Under the pieces are notes generated by a model. The model had not been told where the DNA came from and did not search any database. It saw only the letters and a program-made list of their open reading frames with translations. This document shows, one piece after another, positions 39,301 to 49,812 of a DNA stretch of 64,000 nt (its first letter is position 1; each line of letters starts with the position of its first letter). A program made the position numbers and the translations under genes. Origin of the DNA: Larix kaempferi (taxonomy: Eukaryota > Streptophyta > Pinopsida > Pinales > Pinaceae); the NCBI GenBank assembly GCA_027924585.1, contig BSBM01000200.1, forward strand, positions 1,488,001 through 1,552,000, written 5' to 3'.

Positions 39301-39440
39301 GAGTTTTTAGAAAATGTGTTTTATTAAATAAATGGAATCAACAAAGTATGCACATTCTACGTCATAACGACTTTCTATAGTTTGTGCATGCGTTTGGAAA
39401 TAAGAAAAGCTTATTTAATACGAGATTTCTTAGAAAACAC
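39301..39440 (+). repeat. Shortened monomer (140 bp) with rearranged centre
   Basis: After AAAAGCTTA the expected run through the CTTCTAGAAG palindrome (about 43 bp) is replaced by roughly 10 nt (TTTAATACGA), and the unit then continues with GATTTCTTAG. The distance between successive ACGAG landmarks is 140 bp, 33 bp short. The filler has no obvious source, which suggests end-joining or template switching. Confidence 0.85.
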
Positions 39441-39489
39441 GAGATTTTAGAAAATGTGTTTTATTTCATAAATGGAATCTACAAAGTAT

Positions 39490-40345
39490 GCACATTCTAC
39501 CTCATAACGACTTTCTATAGTTTGCGCATGCGTCCGAAAATAAGAAAATCTTACTTCCACCGTTTTTTAAAATCATAGCTTCTAGAAGGTTTACATGATT
39601 TCCTAAAAAACACTATTTTTTAGAAAATGTGTATTATTTCATAAATGGAATGAACAAAGTATGCACATTCTACGTCATAACGACTTTCTATAGTTTGCGC
39701 ATGCCTTTGGTAATAGAAAAGCTTACTTGCCCCGTTTTTTAAAATCGCGGCTTCTAGAAGGTTTACATGATTTCTTAAAAAACACGAGTTTTTAGAAAAT
39801 GTGTTTTATTTCATAAATGGAATCTACAAAGTATGCACATTCTACGTCTTAATGAATTTCTATAGTTTGCGCATGCGTCCGGAAATAAGAAAAGCTTACT
39901 TCCAACGTTTTTCAAAATCACAGCTTCTAGAAGGTTTACATGATTTCTTAAATAACACGAGTTTTTAGAAAATGTGTTTTATTTAATAAATGTAATCAAC
40001 AAAGTATGCACATTCTACAGCATAACGACTTTCTATAGTTTGCGCATTCGTCCGGAAATAAGAAAAGCTTACTTCCACCGTTTTTTAAAATCACAGCTTC
40101 TAGAAGGTTTACATGATTTCTTAAAAAACACGAGTTTTTAGAAAATGTGTTTTATTTCATCAATGGAATCGACAAATTATGCACATTCTACGTCATAACG
40201 ACTTTCTATAGTTTGTGCATTCGTCCGGAAATAAGAAAAGCTTACTTCCACCGCTTTTTAAAATCACAGCTTCTAGAAGGTTTACATGATTTCGTAAAAA
40301 AACACGAGTTTTTAGAAAATGTGCTTTATTTCATAAATGGAATAT
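39490..40345 (+). repeat. Inverted duplication 1, left arm (about 5 monomers)
   Basis: The reverse complement of 41970-42825 carries the same private variants in mirror order. Examples are ACCTCATAACG, AACACTATTTTTTAG, GTGTATTATTTC, GGAATGAACAAAG, TTGGTAATAG, ATCGCGGC, ACGTCTTAATGA, TTCCAACGTTTTTC and TTTCATCAATGGAATCGAC. Mirror-pair coordinates sum to 82313-82314 at two separate landmarks, so the arms are collinear. The arm also resembles the reverse complement of 45.0-45.8 kb. Confidence 0.88.
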
Positions 40346-40587
40346 ACAAAGTATGCACATTCTACGTCATAACGACTTTCTATAGTTTGCGCATGCGTCC
40401 GGAAATAAGAAAAGCTTACTTCCACCGTTTTTTAAAATAATAGCTTCTAGAAGGTTTACATGATTCCGTAAAAAACACGAGTTTTTACAAAATGTGTTTT
40501 ATTTCATAAATGGAATCTACAAAGTATGCAGATTCTTCGTCATAATGACTTTCTATACTTTGCGCATGCGTCCGGAAATAAGAAAAG
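40346..40587 (+). repeat. Last plus-oriented monomers before junction II
   Basis: About 1.4 monomers with private changes not mirrored across the junction: AAAATAATAGC, GATTCCGTAAAAAAC, TTTTTACAAAATG, GCAGATTCTTCG and CTATACTTTG. They end at AATAAGAAAAG (40587). Confidence 0.8.
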
Positions 40588-40612
40588 TAAGCTTTACATT
40601 TAAAACACATTC
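40581..40612. other. Orientation-switch junction II (plus to minus) with inverted filler
   Basis: Plus-strand satellite ends with AGAAAAG at 40587. The next 8 nt, TAAGCTTT, match the minus-strand version of the same place. The sequence then jumps to ACATTTAAAACACAT, a shortened form of CCATTTATGAAATAAAACACAT, and continues as minus satellite. Two successive jumps around a short templated insert fit replication template switching; end-joining is an alternative. Confidence 0.82.
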
Positions 40613-40639
40613 TCTAAAATCTCGTGTTTTTTAAGAAAT

Positions 40640-41280
40640 CATGTAACCCTTCTAGAAGCTCTGATTTTAAAAAATGGTGGAAGTAAGCTTTTCTTATTTC
40701 CGGACGAATGCGCAAACTATAGAAAGTCGTTATGACGTAGAATGGGCATACTTTGTTGATTCCATTTATGAAATAAAACACATTTTCTAAAAACTCGTGT
40801 TTTTTAAGAAATCATGTAAACCTTCTAGAAGCTGTGATTTTAAAAAACGGTGGAAGTAAGCTTTTCTTATTTCCGGACGCATGCGCAAACTATAGAAAGT
40901 CGTTATGACGTAGAATGTGCATATTTTGTTGTTTCCATTTATGAAATAAAACACAGTTTCTAAAAACTCGTGTTTTTTAAGAAATCATGTAAACCTTCTA
41001 GAAGCTGTGATTTTAAAAAATGGGGGAAGTAAGCTTTTCTTATTTTCGGACGCATGCGCAAACTATAGAAAGTCGTTATGATGTAGAATGTGCATACTTT
41101 GTAGATTCTATTTATGAAATAAAACACATTTTCTAAAAACTCGTGTTTTTTAAGAAATCATGTAAACCTTCTAGAAGCTGTGATTTTAAAAAACGGGGGG
41201 AAGTAAGCTTTTCTTATTTCCAAACGGATGCGCAAACTATAGAAAGTCGTTATGACGTAGAATGTGCATACTTTCTTGAT
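40640..41280 (-). repeat. 13-mer duplication in segment III, copy 1
   Basis: Matches 42890-43530 at 2250 bp (13 monomers, plus 1 bp). Shared variants are GAATGGGCATAC (40742/42992), TTGTTGTTTCCATT, ATTTTCGGACGC, ATGATGTAGAATG, TAGATTCTATT and CAAACGGATG (41220/43470). Confidence 0.85.
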
Positions 41281-41969
41281 TCCATTTATGAAATAAAACA
41301 CATTTTCTAAAAACTCGTGTTTTTTAAGAAATCATGTAAACCCTCTAGAAGCTGTGATTTTAAAAAACGGGGGAAGTAAGCTTTTCTTATTTCCAAACGC
41401 ATGCGCAAACTATGGAAAGTCGTTATGACGTAGAATGTGCATACTTTGTAGATTCCATTTATGAAATAAAGCACATTTTCTAAAAACTTGTGTTTTTTAC
41501 GAAATCATGTAAACCTTCTAGAAGCTGTGATTTTAAAAAGCGATGGAAGTAAGCTTTTCTTTTTTCCGGACGAATTCGCAAACTATAGAAAGTCGTTATG
41601 ACGTAGAATGTGCATAATTTGTTGATTACATTTATGAAATAAAACACAATTTCTAAAAACTCATGTTTTTTAAGAAATCATGTAAACCTTCTAGAAGCTG
41701 TGATTTTAAAAAACGGGGGAAGTAAGCTTTTCTTATTTCCAAACGGATGCGCAAACTATAGAAAGTCGTTATGACGTAGAATGTGCATACTTTGTTGATT
41801 CCATTTATGAAATAAAACACATTTTCTAAAAACTCGTGTTTTTTAAGAAATCATGTAAACCCTCTAGAAGCTGTGATTTTAAAAAACGGGGGAAGTAAGC
41901 TTTTCTTATTTCCAAACGCATGCGCAAACTATGGAAAGTCGTTATGACGTAGAATGTGCATACTTTGTA

Positions 41970-42825
41970 GATTCCATTTATGAAATAAAGCACATTTTCT
42001 AAAAACTCATGTTTTTTACGAAATCATGTAAACCTTCTAGAAGCTGTGATTTTAAAAAGCGATGGAAGTAAGCTTTTCTTTTTTCCGGACGAATTCGCAA
42101 ACTATAGAAAGTCGTTATGACGTAGAATGTGCATAATTTGTCGATTCCATTGATGAAATAAAACACATTTTCTAAAAACTCGTGTTTTTTAAGAAATCAT
42201 GTAAACCTTCTAGAAGCTGTGATTTTAAAAAACGGTGGAAGTAAGCTTTTCTTATTTCCGGATGAATGCGCAAACTATAGAAAGTCGTTATGACGTAGAA
42301 TGTGCATACTTTGTTGATTCCATTTATTAAATAAAACACATTTTCTAAAAACTTGTGTTTTTTTAAGAAATCATGTAAACCTTCTAGAAGCTGTGATTTT
42401 GAAAAACGTTGGAAGTAAGCTTTTCTTATTTCCGGACGCATGCGCAAACTATAGAAAGTCATTAAGACGTAGAATGTGCATACTTTGTAGATTCCATTTA
42501 TGAAATAAAACACATTTTCTAAATACTCGTGTTTTTTAAGAAATCATGTAAACCTTCTAGAAGCCGCGATTTTAAAAAACGGGCTAAGTAAGCTTTTCTA
42601 TTACCAAACGCATGCGCAAACTATAGAAAGTCGTTATGACGTAGAATGTGCATACTTTGTTCATTCCATTTATGAAATAATACACATTTTCTAAAAAATA
42701 GTGTTTTTTAGGAAATCATGTAAACCTTCTAGAAGCTGTGATTTTAAAAAATGGTGGAAGTAAGCTTTTCTTATTTTCGGACGCATGCGCAAACTATAGA
42801 AAGTCGTTATGAGGTAGAATGTGCA
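41970..42825 (-). repeat. Inverted duplication 1, right arm; also 17-mer copy 1
   Basis: Mirror partner of 39490-40345. In direct orientation it also matches about 45.0-45.8 kb at an offset of 2945 bp (17 monomers, plus 4 bp), through CTATTACCAAACGC (42598/45543), AAGCCGCGATTTT, GAAATAATACAC, AAAAAATAGTG and TTATGAGGTAG. Confidence 0.87.
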
Positions 42826-42889
42826 TACTTTGTTGATTCCATTTATGAAATAAAACACATTTTCTAAAAACTCGTGTTTTTTAAGAAAT

Positions 42890-43530
42890 CATGTAAACCT
42901 TCTAGAAGCTGTGATTTTAAAAAATGGTGGAAGTAAGCTTTTCTTATTTCCGGACGAATGCGCAAACTATAGAAAGTCGTTATGACGTAGAATGGGCATA
43001 CTTTGTTGATTCCATTTATGAAATAAAACACATTTTCTAAAAACTCGTGTTTTTTAAGAAATCATGTAAACCTTCTAGAAGCTGTGATTTTAAAAAACGG
43101 TGGAAGTAAGCTTTTCTTATTTCCGGACGCATGCGCAAACTATAGAAAGTCGTTATGACGTAGAATGTGCATACTTTGTTGTTTCCATTTATGAAATAAA
43201 ACACATTTTCTAAAAACTCGTGTTTTTTAAGAAATCATGTAAACCTTCTAGAAGCTGTGATTTTAAAAAACGGGGGAAGTAAGCTTTTCTTATTTTCGGA
43301 CGCATGCGCAAACTATAGAAAGTCGTTATGATGTAGAATGTGCATACTTTGTAGATTCTATTGATGAAATAAAACACATTTTCTAAAAACTCGTGTTTTT
43401 TAAGAAATCATGTAAACCTTCTAGAAGCTGTGATTTTAAAAAACGGGGGAAGTAAGCTTTTCTTATTTCCAAACGGATGCGCAAACTATAGAAAGTCGTT
43501 ATGACGTAGAATGTGCATACTTTGTTGATT
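42890..43530 (-). repeat. 13-mer duplication in segment III, copy 2
   Basis: Second copy of 40640-41280. The match fades after the CAAACGGATG monomer, where this copy goes on with AAATAAAGCACATTTTC. Confidence 0.85.
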
Positions 43531-45009
43531 CCATTTATGAAATAAAGCACATTTTCTAAAAGCTCGTGTTTTTTTACGAAATCATGTAAACCTTCTAGAA
43601 GCTGTGATTTTAAAAAGCGGTGGAAGTAAGCTTTTCTTTTTTCCGGACGAATTCGCAAACTATAGAAAGTCGTTATGACGTAGAATGTGCATACTTTGTA
43701 GATTCCATTTATGAAATAAAGCACATTTTCTAAAAACTCGTGTTTTTTACGAAATCATGTAAACCTTCTAGAAGTTGTGATTTTAAAAAACGAGGGAAGT
43801 AAGCTTTTCTTATTTCCAAACGCATGCGCAAACTATAGAAAGTCGTTATGATGTAGAATGTGCATTCTTTGTTGATTCCATTTATGAAATAAAACACAAT
43901 TTCTAGAAACTCGTGTTTTTTAAGAAATCATGTAAACCTTCTAGAAGCTGTGATTTTAAAAAACGGGGGAAGTAAGCTTTTCTTATTTCCAAACGGATGC
44001 GCAAACTATAGAAAGTCGTTATGACGTAGAATGTGCATACTTTGTTGATTCCATTTATGAAATAAAACACATGTTCTAAAAACTCGTGTTTTTTAAGAAA
44101 TCATGTAAACCCTCTAGAAGCTGTGATTTTAAAAACGGTGGGAAGTAAGCTTTTCTTATTTCCAAACGCATGCGCAAATTATGGAAAGTCGTTATGACGT
44201 TGAATGTGCATACTTTGTAGATTCCATTTATGAAATAAAGCACATTTTCTAAAAACTCGTGTTTTTTTACGAAATCATGTAAACCTTCTAGAAGCTGTGA
44301 TTTTAAAAAGCGATGGAAGTAAGCTTTTCTTTTTTCCGGACGAATTCGCAAACTATAGAAAGTCGTTATGACGTAGAATGTGCATAATTTGTCGATTCCA
44401 TTGATGAAATAAAACACATTTTCTAAAAACTCGTGTTTTTTAAGAAATCATGTAAACCTTCTAGAAGCTGTGATTTTAAAAAATGGTGGAAGTAAGCTTT
44501 TCTTATTTCCAAACGGATGCGCAAGCTATAGAAAGTCGTTATGACGTAGAATGTGCATACTTTGTTGATTCCATTTATGAAATAAAACACATTTTCTAAA
44601 AACTCGTGTTTTTTAAGAAATCATGTAAACCCTCTAGAAGCTGTGATTTTAAAAAAACGGGGGAAGTAAGCTTTTCTTATTTCCAAACGCATGCGCAAAC
44701 TATAGAAAGTCGTTATGACGTAGAATGTGCATACTTTGTTGATTCCATTTATAAAATAAAACACATTTTCTAAAAACTCATGTTTTTTAAGAAATCATGT
44801 AAACCCTCTAGAAGCTGTGATTTTAAAAAACGGGGGAAGTAAGCTTTTCTTATTTCCAAACGCATGCGCAAACTATAGAAAGTCGTTATGACGTAGAATG
44901 TGCATACTTTGTAGATTCCATTTATGAAATAAAGCACATTTTCTAAAAACTCGTGTTTTTTTACGAAATCATGTAATCCTTCTAGAAGCTGTGATTCTAA
45001 AAAGCGGTG

Positions 45010-45799
45010 GAATTAAGCTTTTCTTTTTTCCGGACGAATTCGCAAATTATAGAAAGTCGTTATGACATAGAATGTGCATAATTTGTCGATTCCATTGATG
45101 AAATAAAAACACATTTTCTAAAAACTCCTGTTTTTTAAGAAATCATGTAAACCTTCTAGAAGCTGTGATTTTAAAAAACGGTGGAAGTAAGCTTTTCTTA
45201 TTTCCGGATGAATGCGCAAACTATAGAAAGTCGTTATGACGTAGAATGTGCATACTTTGTTGATTCCATTTATTAAATAAAACACATTTTCTAAAAACTC
45301 GTGTTTTTTAAGAAATCATGTAAACCTTCTAGAAGCTGTGATTTTGAAAAACGTTGGAAGTAAGCTTTTGTTATTTCCGGACGCATGCGCAAACTATAGA
45401 AAGTCATTCAGACGTAGAATGTGCATACTTTGTAGATTCCATTTATGAAATAAAACACATTTTCTAAAAACTCGTGTTTTTTAAGAAATCATGTAAACCT
45501 TCTAGAAGCCGCGATTTTAAAAAACGGGGCAAGTAAGCTTTTCTATTACCAAACGCATGCGCAAACTATAGAAAGTCGTTATGACGTAGAATGTGCATAC
45601 TTTGTTCTTTCCATTTATGAAATAATACACATTTTCTAAAAAATAGTGTTTTTTGAGAAATCATGTAAACCTTCTAGAACTGTGATTTTAAAAAACGGTG
45701 GAAGTAAGCTTTTCTTATTTTCGGACGCATGCGCAAACTATAGAAAGTCGTTATGAGGTAGAATGTGCATACTTTGTTGATTCCATTTATGAAATAAAC
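45010..45799 (-). repeat. 17-mer duplication in segment III, copy 2
   Basis: Second direct copy of the 42.0-42.85 kb stretch. It retains CGGGGCAAGTAAGC, while the other copy has CGGGCTAAGTAAGC. The left-arm plus version near 39730 agrees with this copy at that site but with the 42-kb copy at TTCATTCC, so the three relatives do not fit a single simple copying event. Confidence 0.82.
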
Positions 45800-46513
45800 C
45801 ACATTTTCTAAAAAACTCGTGTTTTTTAAGAAATCATGCAAAACTTCTAGAATCTGTGATTTTAAAAAATGGGGGAGGTAAGCTTTTCTTATTTCCGGAA
45901 GCATGCGCAAACTATAGAAAGTCGTTATGACGTAGAATGTGCATACTTTGTTGATTCCATTTATGAAATAAAACACATTTTCTAAAAACTCTTGCTTTTT
46001 AAGAAATCATGTAAACCTTCTAGAAGCTGTGATTTTAAAAAACGGTGGAAGTAAGCTTTTCTTATTTCAGGACGCATGCGCAAACTATAGAAAGTCGTTA
46101 TGACGTAGAATGTGCATACTTTTTTGATTCCATTTATGAAATAAAACACATTTTCTAAAAACTCGTGTTTTTTAAGAAATCTTGTGAACCTTCTAGAAGC
46201 TGTGATTTTAAAAAACGTGGGAAGTAAGCTTTTCTTGTTTCCAGATGAATGCGCAAACTATAGAAATTGGTTATGACGTAGAATGTGCATACTTTGTTGA
46301 TTCCCCTTATGAAATAAAACACATTTTCTAAAAACTCGTGTTTTTTAAGAAATCATGTAAACCTTCTATAAGCTGTAATTTTAAAAAACGGTGGAAGTAA
46401 GATTTTCTTATTTCTAGACGCATGCGCAAACTATAGAAAGTCGTTATGACGTAGAATGTACGTACTTTGTAGATTCCATTTATGAAATAAAACACATTTT
46501 CTAAAAACTCGTG
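45800..46513 (-). repeat. Inverted duplication 2, left arm (about 4 monomers)
   Basis: Mirror partner of 49807-50520. Private variants agree in reverse order: GTACGTAC (46458), TTTCTAGACGC, GCTGTAATTTT with CTATAAG, GATTCCCCTTATG, AAATTGGTTATG, CTTGTTTCCAGATG, TGTGAACC (46183), CTTTTTTGATTCC, TTTCAGGACGC, TCTTGCTTTTTAAG, GGAAGCATGCGC and GGGGGAGGTAAGC. Coordinate sums are 96320 at both measured landmarks. Confidence 0.9.
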
Positions 46514-46789
46514 TTTTTTAAGAAATCATGTAAACCTTCTAGAAGCTGTGATTTTAAAAAACGGGGGAAGTAAGCTTTTCTTATTTCCAAACGCATGCAC
46601 AAACTATAGAAAGTCGTTATGACGTAGAATGTGCATACTTTGTTGATTCCATTTATGAAATAAAATAAATTTTCTAAAAACTCGTGTTTTTTAATAAATC
46701 ATGTAAACCTTCAAGAAGCTGTGATTTTAAAAAACGTTGGAAGTAAGCTTTTCTTATTTCCGGAAGCATGCGCAAACTATAGAAAGTCG

Positions 46790-47826
46790 TTATGACATAT
46801 AATGTGCATATTTTGTTGATTCCTTTAATGAAATAAAACACATTTTCTAAAAACTCGTGTTTTTTAAGAAATCATGTAAACCTTCTAGAAGCTGTGATTT
46901 TAAAAAACGGTGGAAGTAAGCTTTTCTTATTTCCGGACGCATGCGCAAACTATAGAAAGTCGTTATGAAATAGAATGTGCATACTTTGTAGATTCCATTT
47001 ATGAAATAAAACACATTTTCTAAAAACTCGTGTTTTTTAAGAAATCATGTAAACCTTCTAGAAGCTGTGATTTTAAAAAACGGTGGAAGTAAGCTTTTCT
47101 TATTTCCGGACGCATGCTCAATCCCTAGAAAGTCGTTATGACGTAGAATATGCATACTTTGTTGATTCCATTTTTGAAATAAAACACATTTTCTAAAAAC
47201 TCATGTTTTTTACGAAATCATGTACACCTTCTAGAAGCTGTGATTTTAAAAAAAGGTGGAAGTATGCTTTTCTTATTTCTGGACGCATGCAAAAACTATA
47301 GAAAGTCGTTATGACGTAGAATGTGCATACTTTGTAGATTCCATTTATGAAATAAAACACATTTTCTAAAAACTCGTGTTTTTTACGAAATCATGTAAAC
47401 CTTCTCGAAGTTGTGATTTTAAAAAACGGTGGAAGTAAGCTTTTCTTATTTCCGGACGCATGTGCAAACTATAGAAATTCGTTATGACGTAGAATGTGCA
47501 TATTTTGTTGATTCCATTTATGAAATAAAACACATTTTCTAAAAACTCGTGTTTTTTAAGAAATCATGTAAACCTTCTAGAAGCTGTGATTTTAAAAAAC
47601 GGTGGAAGTAAGATTTTCTTATTTCCAAACGCATGCACAAACTATAGAAAGTCGTTATGACGTAGAATGTGCATACTTTGTTGATTCCATTTATGGAATA
47701 AAACACATTTTCTAAAAACTCGTGTTTTTTAAGAACTCATGTAAACCTTCTAGAAGCTGTGATTTTAAAAACGGGGGAAGTAAGCTTTTCTTATTTCCGG
47801 ACGCATGCGCAAACTATAGAAAGTCG
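46790..47826 (-). repeat. 6-mer HOR in segment III, copy 1
   Basis: Tandem with 47827-48862 at 1037 bp (6 monomers). Its most striking landmark is ATGCTCAATCCCTAG (47114 and 48151), which replaces the otherwise near-invariant ATGCGCAAACTATAG. Others are CATGTACACCTTC, CTTCTCGAAG, TTATGGAATAAAAC and AAGAACTCATG. Confidence 0.9.
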
Positions 47827-48862
47827 TTGTGACATAGAATGTGCATACTTTGTTGATTCCTTTTATGAAATAAAACACATTTTCTAAAAACTCGTGTTTT
47901 TTAAGAAATCATGTAAACCTTCTAGAAGCTGTGATTTTAAAAAATGGTGGAAGTAAGCTTTTCTTATTTCCGGACGCATGCGCAAACTATAGAAAGTCGT
48001 TATGATATAGAATGTGCATACTTTGTAGATTCCATTTATGAAATAAAACACATTTTCTAAAAACTCGTGTTTTTTAAGAAATCATGTAAACCTTCTAGAA
48101 GCTGTGATTTTAAAAAACGGTGGAAGTAAGCTTTTCTTATTTCCGGACGCATGCTCAATCCCTAGAAAGTCGTTATGACGTAGAATGTGCATACTTTGTT
48201 GATTCCATTTATGAAATAAAACACATTTTCTAAAAACTCATGTTTTTTACGAAATCATGTACACCTTCTAGAAGCTGTGATTTTAAAAAACGGTGGAAGT
48301 AAGCTGTTCTTATTTCTGGACGCATGCACAAACTATAGAAAGTCGTTATGACGTAGAATGTGCATACTTTATAGATTCCATTTATGAAATAAAACACATT
48401 TTCTAAAAACTCGTGTTTTTTACGAAATCATGTAAACCTTCTCGAAGCTCTGATTTTAAAAAACGGTGGAAGTAAGCTTTTCTTATTTCCGGACGCATGC
48501 GCAAACTATAGAAATTCGTTATGACGTAGAATGTGCATATTTTGTTGATTCCATTTATGAAATAAAACACATTTTCTAAAAACTCGTGTTTTTTAAGAAA
48601 TCATGTAAACCTTCTAGAAGCTGTGATTTTAAAAAACGGTGGAAGTAAGCTTTTCTTATTTCCAAACGCATGCACAAACTATAGAAAGTCGTTATGACGT
48701 AGAATGTGCATACTTTGTTGATTCCATTTATGGAATAAAACACATTTTCTAAAAACTCGTGTTTTTTAAGAACTCATGTAAACCTTCTAGAAGCTGTGAT
48801 TTTAAAAACGGGGGAAGTAAGCTTTTCTTATTTCCGGACGCATGCGCGAACTATAGAAAGTC
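47827..48862 (-). repeat. 6-mer HOR in segment III, copy 2
   Basis: Second tandem copy of 46790-47826 with few differences (for example AAGCTGTTC near 48302 and ACTTTATAGATTCC near 48366). The pair ends after the AAAAACGGGGGAAG monomer. Confidence 0.9.
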
Positions 48863-49806
48863 GTTGTGACGTAGAATGTGAATACTTTGTAGATTCCATT
48901 TGTGAAATAAAACACATTTTCTAAAAACTCGTGTTTTTTAAAAAATCATGTAAATCTTCTAGAAGCTGTGATTTTAAAAAATGGGGGAAGTAAGCTTTTC
49001 TTATTTCCAAACGCATGCGCAAACTATAGAAAGTCGTTATGACGTAGAATGTGCATACTTTGTTGATTCCATTTATGAAATAAAACACATTTTCTAAAAA
49101 CTTGTGCTTTTTAAGAAATCATGTAAACCTTCTAGAAGCTGTGATTTTAAAAAACGGTGGAAGTAAGCTTTTCTTATTTCCAAACGGATGCGCAAGCTAT
49201 AGAAAGTCCTTATGACGTAGAATATGCATACTTTGTTGATTCTATTTATGAAATAAAACACATTTTCTAAAAACTCGTGTTTTTTAAGAAATCATGTAAA
49301 CCTTCTAGAAGCTGTGATTTTAAAAAACGGTGGAAGTAAGCTTTTCTTATTTCCAAACGCATGCGCAAACTATAGAAAGTCGTTATGACGTAGAATGTGC
49401 ATACTTTGTCGATTCCATTTATGAAATAAAACACATTTTCTAAAAACTCGTGTTTTTTAAGAAATCATGTAAACCCTCTAGAAGCTGTGATTTTAAAAAA
49501 TGGTGGAAGTAAGCTTTTCTTATTTCCAAACGCATGCGCAAACTATAGAAAGTCGTTATGATCTAGAATGTGCATACTTTATGAAATAAAACACATTTTG
49601 TAAAAACTCGTGTTTTTTAAGAAATCATGTAAACCCTCTAGAAGCTGTGATTTTAAAAAACGGGGGAAGTAAGCTTTTCTTATTTCCAAACGCATGCGCA
49701 AACTATAGAAAGTCGTTATGACGTAGAATGTGCATACTTTGTTGATTCCATTTATGAAATAAAACACATTTTCTAAAAACTCGTGTTTTTTAAGAAATCA
49801 TGTAAA
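48863..49806 (-). repeat. End of segment III, including a monomer with a 13-bp deletion
   Basis: About 5.5 monomers of the CAAACGCATG subtype. At 49580/49581 GCATACTTT is joined to ATGAAATAAAAC, so 13 bp containing GTTGATTCC are missing; TTT flanks both ends of the deleted run, which fits slippage or microhomology-mediated deletion. The same unit has ATTTTGTAAAAAC, which removes a stop and opens a 62-codon frame of no significance. Confidence 0.85.
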
Positions 49807-49812
49807 CACGAG
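49780..49812. other. Orientation-switch junction III (minus to plus), 4-nt microhomology, 21-nt loop
   Basis: Minus satellite reads through AAGAAATCATGTAAAC (expected to continue CTTCTAG), and plus satellite begins with AAACACGAGTTTTTAG. The shared AAAC at 49804-49807 is the microhomology. CTCGTG at 49780-49785 and CACGAG at 49807-49812 are perfect inverted repeats that extend outward for at least 20 bp, with a 21-nt loop between, so the site could form a hairpin or cruciform. Confidence 0.9.

Larger units (their letters stand above)
36286..39489 (+). repeat. Degenerate satellite stretch with two truncated monomers
   Basis: About 18.5 monomers with more private substitutions than the left half and no clear long HOR. 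It contains two shortened units, described separately, at 37672/37673 and near 39405-39440. One-base expansions of an A run near 38085 create a 174-bp unit and a spurious 113-codon frame. Nothing non-satellite seen. Confidence 0.85.
985..40587 (+). repeat. Satellite array segment II (plus orientation, about 229 monomers)
   Basis: Uninterrupted head-to-tail 173-bp monomers. Diagnostic variants sort monomers into mixed subtypes: GTCCGG or GTTTGG after the GCATGC palindrome, TTCCACCG or TTCCCCCG after HindIII, ATCAACA or ATCTACA, and TTTCTTAAA, TTTCGTAAA or TTTGTTAAA. The subtypes are interspersed and form multi-monomer duplications listed separately. No unique sequence longer than a few bases was seen. 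Open frames in this segment are single-monomer translations and are not credible genes. Confidence 0.97.
41220..45100 (-). repeat. 3-mer P-Q-R pattern within segment III
   Basis: Three monomer types recur in order: P (CAAACGGATG), Q (CAAACGCATG, often with CTATGGAAAG) and R (GAATTCGCAAAC with CTTTTTTCCGG). They read P 41220, Q 41394, R 41570, P 41740, Q 41914, R 42088. After an interval they read P 43470, R 43643, Q 43817, P 43990, Q 44163, R 44340, P 44510, Q 44685, Q 44860, R 45035. The 519-bp period is clear, with local losses and gains of one unit. Confidence 0.82.
40596..49807 (-). repeat. Satellite array segment III (inverted, about 53 monomers)
   Basis: A continuous block of the same 173-bp satellite in the opposite orientation to its flanks. 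It has its own internal HOR structure (3-, 6-, 13- and 17-monomer periods) and private subtypes such as CAAACGGATGCGC and GAATTCGCAAAC that are rare or absent on the left side. No gene or transposon is present. Two-monomer open frames at 42172-42513, 43383-43724 and 44076-44417 come from one extra base in a T run (174-bp units). Confidence 0.96.

Noticed and set aside
49780-49812. Rho-independent-type terminator or foldback transposon end at the inverted repeat
   Set aside because: The hairpin is explained by the orientation switch of the satellite itself. There are no target-site duplications, no unique internal sequence and no transposase.
40581-49812. Segment III as a simple balanced inversion of a once-continuous array
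   Set aside because: Re-inverting it in place does not restore monomer phase at either end, the joints have filler and microhomology, and both flanks hold inverted copies of internal material. A more complex event fits better, though a simple inversion followed by later changes cannot be ruled out.
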